The position numbers and the translations under genes were made by a program. From positions 1-64,000 of the forward strand of contig JAUJYN010000068.1 in the NCBI GenBank assembly GCA_030737835.1: 64,000 bases of DNA, read 5' to 3'. Positions within the stretch are counted from its first letter, which is position 1, and the number at the start of each line of letters is the position of its first letter. The stretch comes from Acorus gramineus. Its lineage: Eukaryota; Streptophyta; Magnoliopsida; Acorales; Acoraceae. Below the pieces are notes generated by a model, which made no database searches, was not told the origin of the DNA, and saw only the letters and a list, made by a program, of their open reading frames with translations. Of this stretch, positions 11,381 to 24,725 are shown one piece after another.

Positions 11381-13451
11381 ATTTCAAACCACTCAGAAAA
11401 TTTCATCGAATTCTGATAAAATTTCAGAATTTGGCAGTTCTGAATTGTATCCGGGTTTTGACCGAGTGAGAATGTCAAAGGGGGACTTGACCAAGTCAAA
11501 GAAACTTTGACCAAGTCAAGTTTGACCATTGACTTGGTCAAATTATTTTGTTTTTTAGGGCAGAGAGTGGCTGAGGAGGTGGTGGTCTTGGTGGTGGTGA
11601 TTTTGTGCGCGAAGGGCACCCGAGCTTCCTCCCTTGTTCTTCCTCTCTCTGGGTAAGTCCTTCTCCTCCCTTTGCTTGCTTAGATGTTTGTTTAGGGTAT
11701 GTAAATGGTTATGCATGTTATGCATGGGTGTTGGGGGGGGGTTGTGGGAGGGCTGAGAGAGGGGGGTGGAAGGGGCTCGGGTGCGCGTGCGGAGTCATCT
11801 GCGCGCGTGTCTGAAGACGGGCGTGTGCGCGGGGTGCTGCACGGGCGCGCAGTGCACGGGTATGCGCTGGCTGGGCGCGCGGTGCGCGCGGGAGCGCGAG
11901 CGTGAGGGCGCGCGCGGCAGCACATCTAGGTGCGCGGGCAGGGGCGCGACAGTGCGCCAGGGGCGCAAAGGCGCGTGCGGGCGTGCGCATTCGTGCGTGC
12001 GCGTGCGGGGGGCCATGTGTATGGCCTGCGAGGGTTCGGGAGGGTGTCGGGGCACTCGGACTCGCGTGAGTACGCGCGTGCTCGCATGCGTGCGGGTCCG
12101 TATGCATGCTTGTCCGAGTATTGGGTATTTCTAGTAAATTTCTTATGTATTTGTGTAGTTTACTCACCATATTGAATGCCCATGTCTTGCAGATCTTGAG
12201 GGGCGGTCATGCAATGTCCCGGGTTTCGGTGAGTGGGACAATCCAACCCAGTAGGGAGGCGTTCGATGCAAGTAGGCATGCATTCCGTCCCCTGGGGCAC
12301 CATAATTGTGTATTAACATGTAATAAATGTAAAACTATGCATGCATGATTAATATGATGTAACCATGCCACCTTAGACCTTGTATGCTAGGGATATGCAC
12401 CCTTATATCATGTATAGCGGCCTATGCATGCCTAGACACCATGTCCCTTAATTGGAAAGCCCCGAACTATGCATGTTCCCATCTAGTTTAATCTAATTAA
12501 ATCAAAATGAGAGCATATAGTTATAAGCATGCCTTAGAGAATATTATAACCTTGTTGTTATAATATATGTCTCCCCGCATCTTAGTTATGCGCCCTGGAG
12601 GAATTGTTGAGAATTCATGACATTATTAGTGTTACAAATCGGTGTCGACGGATCAAAGAGGATCGTATCCGTGTGAGTAGGCTGCCTTCTCCTTTTGGTT
12701 GGATCCGATGTAGGGACACCCCGGCGTTGGCTGACCTGACAGAGGGCTCCCGTCCATAAGTACCTTTGATGCGTCGGACTATACTGATAGTGGGAGTATA
12801 CCAGGTGGAGGCTACGGAGTGTGGGAGAGGCTACCGGGTGGACCAGGGGTGGAGAGCGGGCTAGTATGCCCAAGAGGCCCATGTCACCCCCAGTAAAGGG
12901 TGAGGGTGAGGGGGGGAGGTGGCTCGGCGATGAGACGACCCACTAGAATGTGTTGTTGCTCCCGTGTTAGGGGCTATAAATTATTTAAGGTTAATATGAA
13001 TTGTGATGCATGGGTTGTGCTATTCACTGAGCGTGTGGCTCACCCCTCGCATATATTTTTCTCCAGTTATATATGAGTCGGATCTGAAGGAGGAGCTCCC
13101 CGAGGCACATCAGCAGTAGCGGAGCAGCGTCACGTTCTGCGAGTGAGAGGCCATTAGCATCCCCTTCTTGATTGTATGTATTGTATTCCGTGCTTGGGCA
13201 CACATTTGTATTTTGATGTCGTTGTGTATATTGGCTCTCACAGGACAGTTGATTATGTATCGGGTCTGTAATATGTCTTTGAATTACAGACTCAGTCGTT
13301 TAAGCTTCCGCTATTTGTATATATTATGTCAGCTACACTTTTGTCTGTGTTGTCATTTTCGATGTTGTTTAGAGTATTTTTATTGATCTCCTGTATAGAC
13401 TGCTGATATTATATATATTTGCCACGTATCGGGGATGGCCGCCCTGGGGGG
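11381..13451 (+). repeat. L1 LTR fragment (start missing)
   Basis: Plus-strand LTR that begins about 170 bases in (matching 831 of the first LTR) and ends at CCGCCCTGGGG, a few bases short of the normal LTR end. About 315 bases, between the T-run matching 1010 and the one matching 1325, are deleted near 11555. The TTGAC cluster, candidate intron (near 11655-12193) and CTGAGCGTGTGGCTCAC block are present. Confidence 0.87.
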
Positions 13452-14209
13452 TGTCACTTTTAGCCTTCCGGGCACCTTTGGGACATTTCTGGCAGTTTTT
13501 CAACTTTTTCTTTTTTTGATCGGAACCGCTAAAATTTTAGACTTTTAGCTATCATCATGAGCTTGAGAACTCCGATTGAAAATCTAACTGCACATTATGT
13601 GTCCTGGTGCCATTTCAAACCACTCACGAAAATTTCATCGAATTCCGGTAACGTTTCAGAATTTGGCAGTCCGAATCGTATCCGGGTTTTGACCAAGTGG
13701 GAATGTCAAAGGGGGACTTGACAAGTCAAAGAAGACTCTGACCAAGTCAAGTTTGACCATTGACTTGGTCAATTTCTTTTGTTTGTTTGTGTGGTTGGGT
13801 TGACTCAAAGTCAAACACCAAAAAAACCCTAAGTGTGAGTGTGTGAGTGTGTGTGTGTGTGTGTGTGGCCCTTTAAGTGGGCGTCCACCATTCTTCTCTT
13901 CTCTTCTCTTCTCTTCTCCATCTCTCACACACTCCATCTCTCCTCTTGTTATTTTCCCCATTACAGGTAGTAGAAGGCAAAGAAAAAGGAAACCCTAGAA
14001 GGGGAAAAGATAGGTAAGGTTGTGATCTATCTTTCTATGTCTTTGTTTTGTTTTCCCCTTTGTTTACCTCCCTCTCATGGCTTCCCCTTCCCCTGTTTTC
14101 AGCAATTTAGGGCTGAGAGTGGCTGAGGTGGTGGTGGTCTTCGTGGTGGCGATTTGGTGCGCAAAGGGCACCCGAGTTCCCTCCCTTGTTCTTCCTCTCC
14201 TTGGGTAAG
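13452..14209 (+). repeat. L1 LTR fragment (first 750 bases)
   Basis: Begins with TGTCACTTTTAGCC, the normal LTR start minus about nine bases, joined directly to the tail of the preceding LTR. It runs through the TTGAC cluster and TG repeat to the splice-donor-like TTGGGTAAG and is then replaced by the minus-strand LTR of element C. Confidence 0.87.
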
Positions 14210-15318
14210 CGCACTCTGCACACCCTTCCGCGCGCACTGCCCTCGGCCACCACCTCGCGCACGCACTGCACCCGCACGCCTAGCACCGCCAACCCGTGCG
14301 CATCGCCGCTCGACCAGCCCCTCGCGCCGGACCCGCGCGACCAGCTCCTCGCGCACAGACCCGCGCGACCAGCTCCTCGCGCGCAGCTCGCCATCAGCCC
14401 CTCGCACACAGCCGCACGAACAGGCCCGCGCACAGCCCGCCGAGCAGCTCCCCGCCTGAGCAGCTCCCCGCACCAGACCCGCGCGCACTCGCGCGCACGC
14501 CGCACGTACGCACGCCGCGCACGCACGCGCGCATGCCCGCGCGCGCCCGGCCTGCGCGCTGCCTGGTCGCTGCCGCTGCTGCCTGCTGCCCGGAACAGGC
14601 CAGCCACTGCTCGAGCGCCATCACCCCCCCGCCCCGACCACCGCCGACCACCTCCGACCACCCTCCGACGACCCCCACTGCCGCCGACCACCTCCCAAAC
14701 ACAAAACCCCCCCTAGCAATCATCTAGACAAGAAAAAAGAGGGAAAGAAGCTTACCGAGGGGAGGAAGGGTGACCGGGTGATCTCCGCGCCGAAACCCTT
14801 CTCAACGGCCTTCTCACGCCCCGATCTATCTTGGCCTTCGAAACGGCCCAAATCAGAGGACAAAGAGGGGAGGTCGGGGAGGCTAGGATCGTCGGAATAC
14901 GGATTTGAAGACACCGGAGTGTAGATCTACACTTCCCGTGCTTTAGGTTTTTGGTTTTGAGGGGTGTAGGGGCTCAAACGGAAGAAAAACGGAGGAGAGG
15001 AGAGAGAGAGCAAGTCGGGGATGATGAATAGTGATTTGATTTTTATCCTTATATAGTGTGCGACTTAAAAACCCGGATACGCCCCGGAACTGCGAAATTT
15101 TTGAAACGTTGCCGGAATTCGATGAAATTTTCATGAGTGGCTTAAAATGGCACCAGGACACATAATATGCAGTTAGATTTTCAATCGGAGTCCTCTAGCT
15201 CAGGACGATAGCTAACAGCCCAGATTATGCGGTTCCGATCGAAAAACACAAAAATTTTAAAACTGCTAAAAATGCTCCAATGGTTGCCAATAGGCCAAAA
15301 AGTGACACATATATAACA
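14210..15318 (-). repeat. truncated 3' LTR of element C (L2)
   Basis: Matches 22209-23327 of the 5' LTR nearly base for base, apart from small indels. It covers the LTR start, promoter region and part of the GC-rich core. The downstream two thirds are absent, the break being in the GC-rich core. Confidence 0.9.
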
Positions 15319-15331
15319 TTCTCCCCCCCTT
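15319..15331 (-). other. polypurine tract of element C
   Basis: The reverse strand reads AAGGGGGGGAGAA directly before the LTR start TGTTATATAT. Confidence 0.9.
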
Positions 15332-18300
15332 AGGAAATTTTGTCCTCAAAATAAATACAAGTACATCTAAGAAGGGAAAAGATGCGGATACGCGTCACGC
15401 ATGGCGTCCTCGAGCTCCCAGGTGGCCTCGGCACCGGAACGGTGCTGCCATCGCACCTTGACCAGCTGGACGGTCCTGGTGCGGAGCCTCTTCTCGCGGC
15501 GGTCCATGATCTCAATCGGCTGCTCCACGAAAGACAAGTCCGGCTCGAAGACGAGCGGCTCGAACGGATGATGTGAGCAGGATCGTGGACGTATCGCCTC
15601 AGCTGCGAGACGTGGAAGACGTCATGGGCCTGAGCCAACTGTGGGGGCAGAGCTATGCGATAGGCCACCTCTCCAACTCGCTCGAGTATGAGGAAAGGCC
15701 CAATGAAACGCGGACTCAGCTTGCCCCGCACACCGAATCGGAAGATGCCCTTCATCGGGGACACCTTCAAGAACACATGATCACCGACCTCGAAGGAGAG
15801 CTCACGGCGACGGCGGTCGGCGTAGCTCTTCTGACGACTCTGAGCGACTCGGATACGCTCGCGGATCGTCTTCACCATCTCGGAGGTCTGGTGAATGATC
15901 TCTGGTCCCTCTAGCTGGCGCTCTCCGACCTCATCCCAACACAGGGGGGACCTGCAGCTGCGGCCATAAAGTGCCTCGTAGGGAGCCATCCGGATGCTCG
16001 AATGATAGCTGTTGTTGTAGGCAAACTCCACCAACGGAAGGTGCCTCTCCCAACTGCCCCAAAAATCAAGTACACAGGCCCGCAGCATGTCCTCAAGGGT
16101 CTGGATCGTCCTCTCCGACTGGCCGTCCGTCTGAGGATGAAACGCGGTACTGAAGTGGAGGTTCGTACCAAGGGCGTGCTGGAGGCTACGCCAGAACCTC
16201 GAAGTGAAACGCGCGTCTCGATCAGAAATGATACTGACTGGAGTGCCATGGAGTCGGACAATCTCGGAGACGAATAACTGCGCCAGGGTGTCCAGAGAAT
16301 CGGTGAGTCGGATGGGGAGGAAATGAGCAGACTTCGTCAGCCGGTCGACGATCACCCAGATGGCATCGCGACCCGAACGTGACCTCGGCAAACCCGAGAC
16401 GAAGTCCATAGTAATCTGCTCCCACTTCCACTGAGGGATCTCAATGGACTGCAGCTTCCCCGCAGGGCGCTGATGCTCCGACTTCACCTGCTGGCATACT
16501 AGGCATCGGGCAACAAATCTGGCAATATCTGTCTTCATCCCGCGCCACCAGTAGCCGCGACGAAGGCCCCTGTACATCTTCGTGCCTCCAGGGTGCACTG
16601 TGTACCTCGAGCGATGGGCCTCGTCCAGAATCTTCCGCCTCAGCTCTGCGTCGTCGGGGATGCACACTCGGCCTCTGAATCTCAGGATCCCGTCTGCACG
16701 AATCTGGTAGTCCTGGCGCTCGCCCCGGGCGACGCCTTCAGAAAGGACTATAAAATGCGGGTCCTGAGCCTGAGCCGTGCGGATCTCGTCGAGAAGAACC
16801 GGCTGCACCACCAGCCTGGCCAAATAGCCACCCGCAGGAGTCTCTCTGACGCTGATCCAGCAAGCGGCCTCCTCCAGAAGCCTCCAACGACGGACAGCCA
16901 TGTGGGCGGCCATGCCCAGGGGCTGTCTACTGAGCGCATCTGCAACGACATTCGCCTTACCCGGATGGTAAGCGATGTCACAGTCATAGTCTGTCAGGAA
17001 CTCAACCCAGCGCCTCTGCCGCATGTTGAGCTCCGGCTGAGACTGCAGATACGTCAAGCTCTTATGATCAGTAAAGAGCTCGAACTCCTCTCCATAGAGG
17101 TAATGCCTCCACATCTTCAGCGCAAATATGATCGCAGCCAACTCGAGGTCATGGGTGGGGTAGTTCTGCTCATGGGGCTTCAACTGACGAGACGCGTAAG
17201 CCACCACCTTACCGTGCTGCATCAGGACGCAACCCACACCCAACTGCGATGCATCTGTGTATACTGCGAACCCACCACTCCCAGATGGAAGGGTAAGAAC
17301 TGGCGCTGAGGTGAGCCTTCGCTTCAGCTCCTGGAAGCTCTCCTCGCAAGAAGGGGACCACTCGAACCGAACGTCTTTCCGAGTGAGGCGGGTAAGAGGA
17401 ACGGCTATCTTGGAGAAACCCTCCACAAACCTCCTGTAATAACCCGCCAAGCCCAAGAAGCTACGAATCTCAGTGGGGTTCGACGGTCGACGCCAATTCG
17501 ACACGGCGAGCGTCTTCTCCGGGTCCACAGCTATACCCTCACCGGAAATCACATGGCCCAGAAAGGCCATCCGCTCCAACCAGAACTCGCACTTGCTGAA
17601 CTTGGCGAACAACTGATGTCCAGCCAGAGTCTCCAAAACAGTGCGGAGGTGGTGAGCGTGCTCCTCCAGACTCCTCGAGTACACCAATATGTCATCGATG
17701 AATACTACCACAAAGGAGTCGAGGAAGGGTCGAAATACCCGGTTCATCAGATCCATGAAGGCCGCCGGCGCGTTCGTCAACCCGAAAGGCAGTACTCTGA
17801 ACTCGTAGTGCCCGTACCGGGTGCGAAAGGCCGTCTTCGGAATATCTGACTCCCGGATCTTCAACTGGTAGTACCCCGAGCGGAGATCGATCTTGGAAAA
17901 GACACACGCTCCCTGAAGCTGGTCAAACAGATCGTCGATCCGCGGCAACGGGTACTTGTTCTTCACTGTCCGCTTATTCAACTGCCTGTAATCAATACAC
18001 AGCCGCAGTGAACCGTCCTTCTTCCGGACGAACAGGACAGGGGCTCCCCACGGAGACACACTCGGACGTGCGAAGCCCTTCTCCAGCAACTCCTCCAACT
18101 GCTCCTTCAGCACCCTCAGCTCTGCGGGAGCCATCCGGTACGGAGCCCTCGAAACTGGCTCGGTCCCCGGAAGCAGATTGATCTCAAACTCAATCGCGCG
18201 GTCCGGCGGTAATCCCGGAAGATCGTCGGGGAAAACCTCGGGAAACTCTGCCACGACTGGAGTCTGACTGATATCTGCCCGCAGCGGTGCATCCTCCAGA

Positions 18301-20157
18301 GCAATATAAGCCAGAAAGCCCTCGCATCCACCCTGAAGGAGTCTCCACGCCTGCATGGACGACACGAACCCCAGAGGAGCTACGTCTCGATCGCCCACGA
18401 ACTGGAAGGACCTCCGACCAGGAAGGTGGAACGACACCGACTTGGCGAAACAGTCGATGCTGGCATGACTAGCTGCAAGCCAATCCATCCCCAGGATGGC
18501 ATCAAAATCCGACATCGCGAGCTCCACCAGCTCTACCGGAAACTCATGCTCCGCGATCTCCACCGTGCACCCTCGGTACACCGAACTGAGGAGAACCCGG
18601 TCTCCCACGGGCAATGACACCTCTAACACAGCATCTAGAGGAGCGGACGCCACACCCGTCCGTCTCGCGAAAGCGGGAGACACGAACGAGTGGGTGGCTC
18701 CGGAATCAAATAGCACATAAGCAGGAAGCTGGGAGATCTGAACAGTACCTCTGACCACGCTGCCTGATGCCTGGGCCTCCTCTGCCGAAAGCGCTGCCAC
18801 TCGGCCCTGGACGAACTGAGGCTGAGGAGCAGGGGCACGCCTCGCCTGCTGCGCTGGCTGCCTCCTCTGATCAGCACGGCCACCCTGTGGCTGCTGCTGC
18901 TGACGCTGAGGCTGCTGCTGCGGCTGGCGCTGAGGCTGCTGCTGCTGCTGAAACGGCTGCTGGAACGGCTGCTGCTGCAACTGCTGCTGCTGCTGAGGCA
19001 TCACTTTGGGTCGGCCTGCGTCGGGGCAATTATACAGAATATGCCCGACGCGCTGACAGTGATAACAGCGCCTCGTCTCTGGTCGCCTCGACTGGACTGG
19101 CACGGCTGCGATGGGTGCTGGGCCTCGCGCTGGCACCACATCTGCTGGAAGAGAGGGAGCCGCTGACTGCTCGAAGCGGGCCCTCTTCTTCTTCCGCTGC
19201 CCTCTGTCCTGACCTCTGGGTGGCCTCTGGTCTGTCGGCGGGGTCGGAGCCCACCTGGATCCCGAGGTCTCTCTCGACAGTCTTCGCCCGCGAGACCAAG
19301 TCGGAGAACCTCGTGAAAGCTGGGCGGTGACGTGCACTCGGATGGCATTGCTCAGACCGAGCTCGAACCGACGGCACCTCGACACCTCGTCCATCGCCAG
19401 AGCTGGAGCGAACCTGGACAGCCTCGTGAACCGCGTGGAGTAGTCAGCGACGGACATAGTGCCCTGAGTCAGCTGCTCAAACTCCCGCTCCACTATCTGT
19501 CGCGTCGAGAAGGGGAAATACTCCTCCAAGAAATATCCCCTGAATCCCGCCCATGTGAGCTGCTCCAGCCCCTCTGGGATATCCACTGATCTAGTAGCCC
19601 ACCACTCGGCGGCGCTACCCTTCAGCATAAACGCAGCCAGGGAGACCCTCTGGCGGTCTGTGCATAGCATCGTCGAGAAGATGGTATCCACCTCCATCAA
19701 CCATCTCTCGGGGGCAAGGGGGTCCTCCGTCTGTCCTCGGAACTCGGGAGGATGGAGCTTCAGAAAGGCTGAGAGTCCACTCTGCTGGACCCTCGCTGCT
19801 GCCTCTAGCCCCATCTCCCTCTCCTGAGGATCCTGGACTCTGGCCGCCGGAATCTCCACCACGGGGACTGGGGGTGTATCTGGCACTACAGGCGGATCTG
19901 CCGCCAAGGGAACCTGCGGTACTGCCTCGCGGGCTGCCCGCAGCTCCCGAATCTCCCGCGCCTGATCTGCCAACACCCTCGTCTGGGTCTACTAAATCTG
20001 CCAACCGCGCAAACGCGCGCTCCCAGGCAGGAGGCTCCTGCGCTGGTCCTGACCTCTCAGCTGAGGACTCACCAATAACATCCTCGACTCTGGCAGGTCC
20101 GGAGACCTCCAAGGGTCGAGAGGGGCCACGTCCGCGTCGTCCTCTGCGAGGAGGCAT
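15330..20157 (-). pseudogene. Gag-Pol polyprotein of element C (two frameshifts)
   Basis: The best-preserved coding region here: one open frame of 1548 codons (19976 to 15330) plus the gag start at 20157 (MPPRRGRRGRG). In order: capsid-like gag; CCHC knuckle [14 protein letters not shown] (about codon 305); glutamine-rich linker; protease [12 protein letters not shown] (about 425); reverse transcriptase FIDDILVYS (about 760); RNase H TDHKSL (about 970); integrase HHCC (about 1120-1160, with CLVCQQ); the D, D, E catalytic residues in [15 protein letters not shown] and QSERT (about 1190-1290); the GPFLIL module; and a chromodomain. A 2-base deletion near 19990 separates the gag start. A 1-base deletion near 15570 spoils the chromodomain. 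About 35 codons near 19230-19330 are read in the wrong frame between two compensating indels. Gag and Pol are fused without a frameshift, as is common in chromoviruses. Confidence 0.92.
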
Positions 20158-20259
20158 ATCAGCAACCTAAGAAAACCAGACACTAGGATCAGAATACGCA
20201 TATAGAAATCCTAGGACTCATCTCTATGAAAAGGAAGACACTTGGCTCTGACAGGACCA

Positions 20260-20272
20260 GGCTCTGATACCA
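20260..20272 (-). other. primer-binding site of element C
   Basis: GGCTCTGATACCA, the reverse of TGGTATCAGAGCC, five bases inside the LTR. It matches plant initiator-methionine tRNA. Confidence 0.92.
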
Positions 20273-22088
20273 ACTTTTGTCACGCCCCAGGGCGGCCGTC
20301 CCCGGGACGCGGCAAGTGTATATATGATATCAGTAACAAGAGTTCAATAATATACCACAAACAACAACTAAAATGACAACACAGGTAAAAGCAGGGCTGA
20401 CATAATATATACACCAAATGCGGAAGCTAAAAGACTGAGTCTGTAGTCAAAACATACTACAGACTCGATACATAATCATAAGTCCTGTGAGAGCCAACAT
20501 GCCCATATATACACAAATAAAATCCCAAACATAATCCAACTAAGTGCCCAAGCACAGAACATATACGTACAACAGAAAGAAGGGTGCTGATGGCCTCAAA
20601 ACTCGTGGGACGCGGCGCTACCCTCTGCCGGTGTAGTCGCTCGGGAAGCTCCTCCCTCAGAGATCACTGAAAAGACAATATGCGAGGGGTGAGCCACACG
20701 CTCAGTGAATAGCACAACCCATGCATACAGTTCATATTAACCACATTTAAGCAATTCATAAGCCACAAGTGGCATAGTATCACAATCCGGGGGTTCGTTC
20801 ATCGCCGAACCCCATACCCTCACCCTCACCCTCAACAGGTGACCTAGGATGTTGGGACTTAGTGGGTTGATAATCATCCATACATAATCCTGTGGGTCGT
20901 CGCATCGCCGGCCCACCATACCCTCACCCTCACCTCTCAACAGGTGACCTAGGCTCTTGGGACTGACTAGGCTGTTGGTTACCCTTGGTCCACCGATAGT
21001 CTCTCCTCACTCCGTGGTTGTTTGGCCACTCCCATGTTCAGCACAGTCCTTCACCAAATCAGGAGGCGCCTACTAGTGGGAGCCCCTGCACGGGACAACC
21101 TGTCTAACGCCGAGGTAGTCTCTACACGGATCCGACGAGGGGAACAGAACAGCCTATCCATCGCATATGATCCACTCGGATCCGCTGACAGCACATCTCT
21201 ACAACTCTAATGTCTTGAATTCCTCAGAATTCCACCAGCGCGCATAACCAGGATGCGGGGAAATAATAATCATAATACAGGGGAAAATAGAGACCTTGGG
21301 AGGGTAACCTGAGGTCCCGATGTAGGACATCCGACAACCAAACGAGGAACACGGAGTACCCTAACCCGGGTCTCAATGTTAACCTCGCAAGGCCCCCTTA
21401 TATTCCCTAAGCATGCTATCATTTAATACAGTTTGCATTTAATTAAATAAATCAAACTAATAGGACGCATGCACAGGTCGGGCTTTCCTAGCATGATAGC
21501 GAGGTGGCAGGATGCACGGCTCATGCACAATCCTAAGGGTGCAAGTCCCTATCACACAATCTAGGGTGGCATGCAATTCTACACACACATCATGCTTACA
21601 TGGATTTAATGCAACAGTTAATACAACTATACGCCCCAGGGGAGAGCGGTACACGCCCAAGTGCGTGTATCGCCTCCCAAGCTGGGTTGGGTTGTCCCAC
21701 TCACCGGAAATCGGGTCGACGCGCGACCGTCCGTCGAGATCTGCAAGACAGGTATTAACTGGGTAAGTATAATCCACAATGACCCCAAATCACACAAAAC
21801 ACACAATTAAATACCCAAAATCCCAAATCAAAACACCCAACACCCCCGGCAACCCCCCCCCGCACGGCCACCCGACCGCCCGGGTGCACCGCCGCGCTTC
21901 AGCCCGCGCATCCCGCCTCCGCCGGCCCCTGCCCGCCGTCTGGACACGCCGCCGCACCACCCCGGGCTCCGCGCGTCCCCTGCGCCCAGCCGGAGCAGTC
22001 CGCGCGCGCCCCGAACACCTCGCGCCGGCCCGCGAGCACCCCGCACGCCCCCGCGTGCAGCTCCTCGCCCCGCGCGCACCCCGCGCGC

Positions 22089-22208
22089 ACCTCCGCCGCT
22101 TCGCCGCGCCCTCCGCGCACCACTGCCGCTTCGCCGCGCCCTCCGCGCACCACTGCCGCTTCGCCGCGCCTCGCGCGCATCACGGCTGCCTCACCGCGCC
22201 CTCCGCGC
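22089..22208. repeat. 30-bp tandem repeat (4 copies)
   Basis: Four units of 30 bp (ACCACTGCCGCTTCGCCGCG and so on) lie back to back in the GC-rich core of the 5' LTR of element C. The last two units have drifted. Confidence 0.85.
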
Positions 22209-23055
22209 GCACTCTGCACACCCTTCCGCGCGCACTGCCCTCGGCCACCACCTCGCGCACGCACTGCACCCGCACGCCTAGCACCGCCAACCCGTGCGCA
22301 TCGCCGCTCGACCAGCCCCTCGCGCCGGACCCGCGCGACCAGCTCCTCGCGCACAGACCCGCGCGACCAGCTCCTCGCGCGCAGCTCGCCATCAGCCCCT
22401 CGCACACAGCCGCACGAACAGCCCCGCGCACAGCCACCCGAGCAGCTCCCCGCACCAGACCCGCGTGCACTCGCGCGTACGCACGCCCGCGCACGCACGC
22501 GCGCATGCCCCACGCGCGCCCGGCCTGCGCGCTGCCTGGGTCGCTGCCGCTGCTGCCTGCTGCCCGGAACAGGCCAGCCACTGCTCGAGCGCCACCACCG
22601 CCCCTCCCACGACCGCCGACCACCTCCGACCATCCCCAACCCCCCTCCGACGACCCCCACTGCCGCCGACCACCCCCAAACACAAAACCCCCCCCTAGCA
22701 ATCATCTAAACAAGAAAAAAGAGGGAAAGAAGCTTACCGAGGGGGAGGAAGGGTGACCGGGGGCTCTCCGCGCACCGAAACCCTTCCCAACGGCCTTCTC
22801 ACGCCCCGATCTATCTTGGCCTTCGAAACGGCCCAAATCAGAGGACAAAGAGGGGAGGTCGGGGAGGCTAGGATTGCCGGAAACGGGATTTGAAGACACC
22901 AGTGTGTAGATCGGGACCCGATCTACACTTCCCATGCTTTAGGTTTTCGGTTTTGATGGGTGTAGGGGCCTCAAACGGAAGAAAAACGGAGGAGAGGAGA
23001 GAGAGAGCTCAAGGTCGGGGATGATGAATAGTGCCATTTGATTTTTATAACACCT

Positions 23056-23063
23056 CTTATATA
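23056..23063 (-). promoter_or_regulatory. TATA-like site in LTR of element C
   Basis: The reverse strand reads TATATAAG, just after the conserved AAGTCGCAC. It sits about 265 bases into the LTR, a sensible position for a promoter. Activity is inferred. Confidence 0.5.
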
Positions 23064-23327
23064 GTGTGCGACTTAAAAACCCGGATACGCCCCGGAACTG
23101 CGAAATTTTTGGAAACGATGCCGGAATTCGATGAAATTTTCATGAGTGGCTTAAAACGGCACCAGGACACATAATATGCAGTTAGATTTTCAATCGGAGT
23201 CCTCTAGCTCAGACGATAGCTAACAGTCTGAAATTATGCGGTTCCGATCGAAAAACACAAAAATTTTAAAACTGCTAAAAATGCTCCAATGGTTGCCAAT
23301 AGGCCAAAAAGTGACACATATATAACA

Positions 23328-24725
23328 GCAATGCACTCCTACGTGCATCGAACGCCTCCCTACTGGGTTGAATTGTCCCACTCACCAAAACCCGGGTCGT
23401 CGCGTGACCGTCCGTCAAGATCTATAAGACATGGGCATTCAATAGGGTGAGTAAACTACACAAATACATAAGAAATTTACTAGAAATACCCAACACTCGG
23501 ACCAGCATGCATACGGACCCGCACGCATGCGAGCACGCGCGTACGCACGCGAGTCCGAGTGCCCTGACACCCTCCCGAACCCTCGAGCAGCCATATGCAA
23601 GGCCCCCCGCACGCGCATGCACGAATGCACACGCACGCACGCGCCCCAGCGCCCCTGGCGCACTACCGCGCCCCTGCCTGCGCGCGCAGACGCGCTGCCG
23701 GATGCGCGCACAGCGTTTCCAGCCCAGCGCGTACCCGCGCGCACGCCCGCGCGACTGTGCGTACGCATGCGCACCCACCAACGCGTCCGTCTGCGCGCGC
23801 CACCGCCTGACTGCGCCCGCAGACACGCGCGCCTGAGCCCCTTCCACCCCCTCCTCAGCCCACCCACACCCCCTAACACCTATGCATAGCATGCATAACC
23901 ATTTAAACACCCTAATCAATCATCTAAGCAAGCTAAGGGAGGAGGAAGACTTACCCAAGGAGAGGAAGAACAAGGGAGGGAACTCGGGTGCCCTTTGCGC
24001 ACCAAATCGCCACCACCAAGACCACCACCACCTCAGCCACTCTCAAGGCCTAAAAATGGCTGAAAACAGAGGTGGGGGAAAGCCATGAGAGGGAGGTAGA
24101 GAAAGGGGAAATCAAAACAAAAACCATGGAAAGATAGATCACATCCTTACCTTTCTTTTTCCCTTCTAGGGCTTTCTATTTCTTCTCCTTCTACTACCTC
24201 TAATGGAGGAAACCAAAGAAGAGGGGATGAGATGGAGTGTGTGAGAGAGATGGAGAAGAGAAGAGAAGGGGAGAGGAGGTGGACGCCCACTAATAGGGCA
24301 CACACACACACACACACTCACACACTTGGAACAATTGTGTTAGTGGGGATTGACTTGAGTCAACCCAACCACACAAAAAAACAAAACCATTTGACCAAGT
24401 CAATGGTCAATTTGACTTGGTCCAAGTCTTCTTTGACTTGGTCAAGTCCCCCCCCTTGACATTCCCACTCGGTCAAAACCCGGATACGATTCGGAACTGC
24501 CAAATTCTAAAACGTTACCGGAATTCGATGAAACTTTCGTGAGTGGTTCGAAATGGCACCAGGACACATAATGTGCAGTTAGATTTTCAATCGGAGTTCT
24601 CGAACTCATGCAGATAGCTAAAAGTCTAAAATTTTAGTGGTTCCGATCGAAAAAAGAAAAAGTTAAAAAACTGCCAGAAATATCCCAAAGGTGACCAGAA
24701 AGCTAAAAGTGACACATATATAACA
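23328..24725 (-). repeat. L1 LTR fragment (first 1.4 kb)
   Basis: A minus-strand L1 LTR whose start (TGTTATATATGTGTCAC read backwards) ends at 24725, directly against the AT-rich island. It breaks at 23328 where element C begins. The rest of this LTR and its element are not found to the left of C. It includes the GC-rich core, an AC repeat at about 24298-24326 and the TTGAC cluster. Confidence 0.88.

Larger units (their letters stand above)
14210..23327 (-). mobile_element. Element C, nearly complete Ty3/gypsy (L2 LTRs)
   Basis: A minus-strand Tekay-like chromovirus. It has a complete 5' LTR (20278-23327), primer-binding site, one long Gag-Pol region (20157 to 15330), polypurine tract and the first 1.1 kb of its 3' LTR (14210-15318). 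The remaining 1.9 kb of the 3' LTR is missing. On the right it interrupts an L1 LTR just before GCAAT. The matching target duplication on the left is lost with the truncated LTR. The shared parts of its two LTRs look nearly identical, so the insertion is recent relative to its neighbours. Confidence 0.92.
20278..23327 (-). repeat. 5' LTR of element C (type L2)
   Basis: About 3.05 kb. The LTR end TGTCACGCCCC starts at 20278 and the LTR start GTGACACATATATAACA ends at 23327. It holds the conserved CTGAGCG block (about 20693-20712), a doubled G-rich module (about 20795-20945), the candidate intron (acceptor near 21742, donor near 22735), a GC-rich core with a 30-bp tandem repeat, and a TATA-like site. 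It lacks the TTGAC cluster of L1 and L3. Confidence 0.93.
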
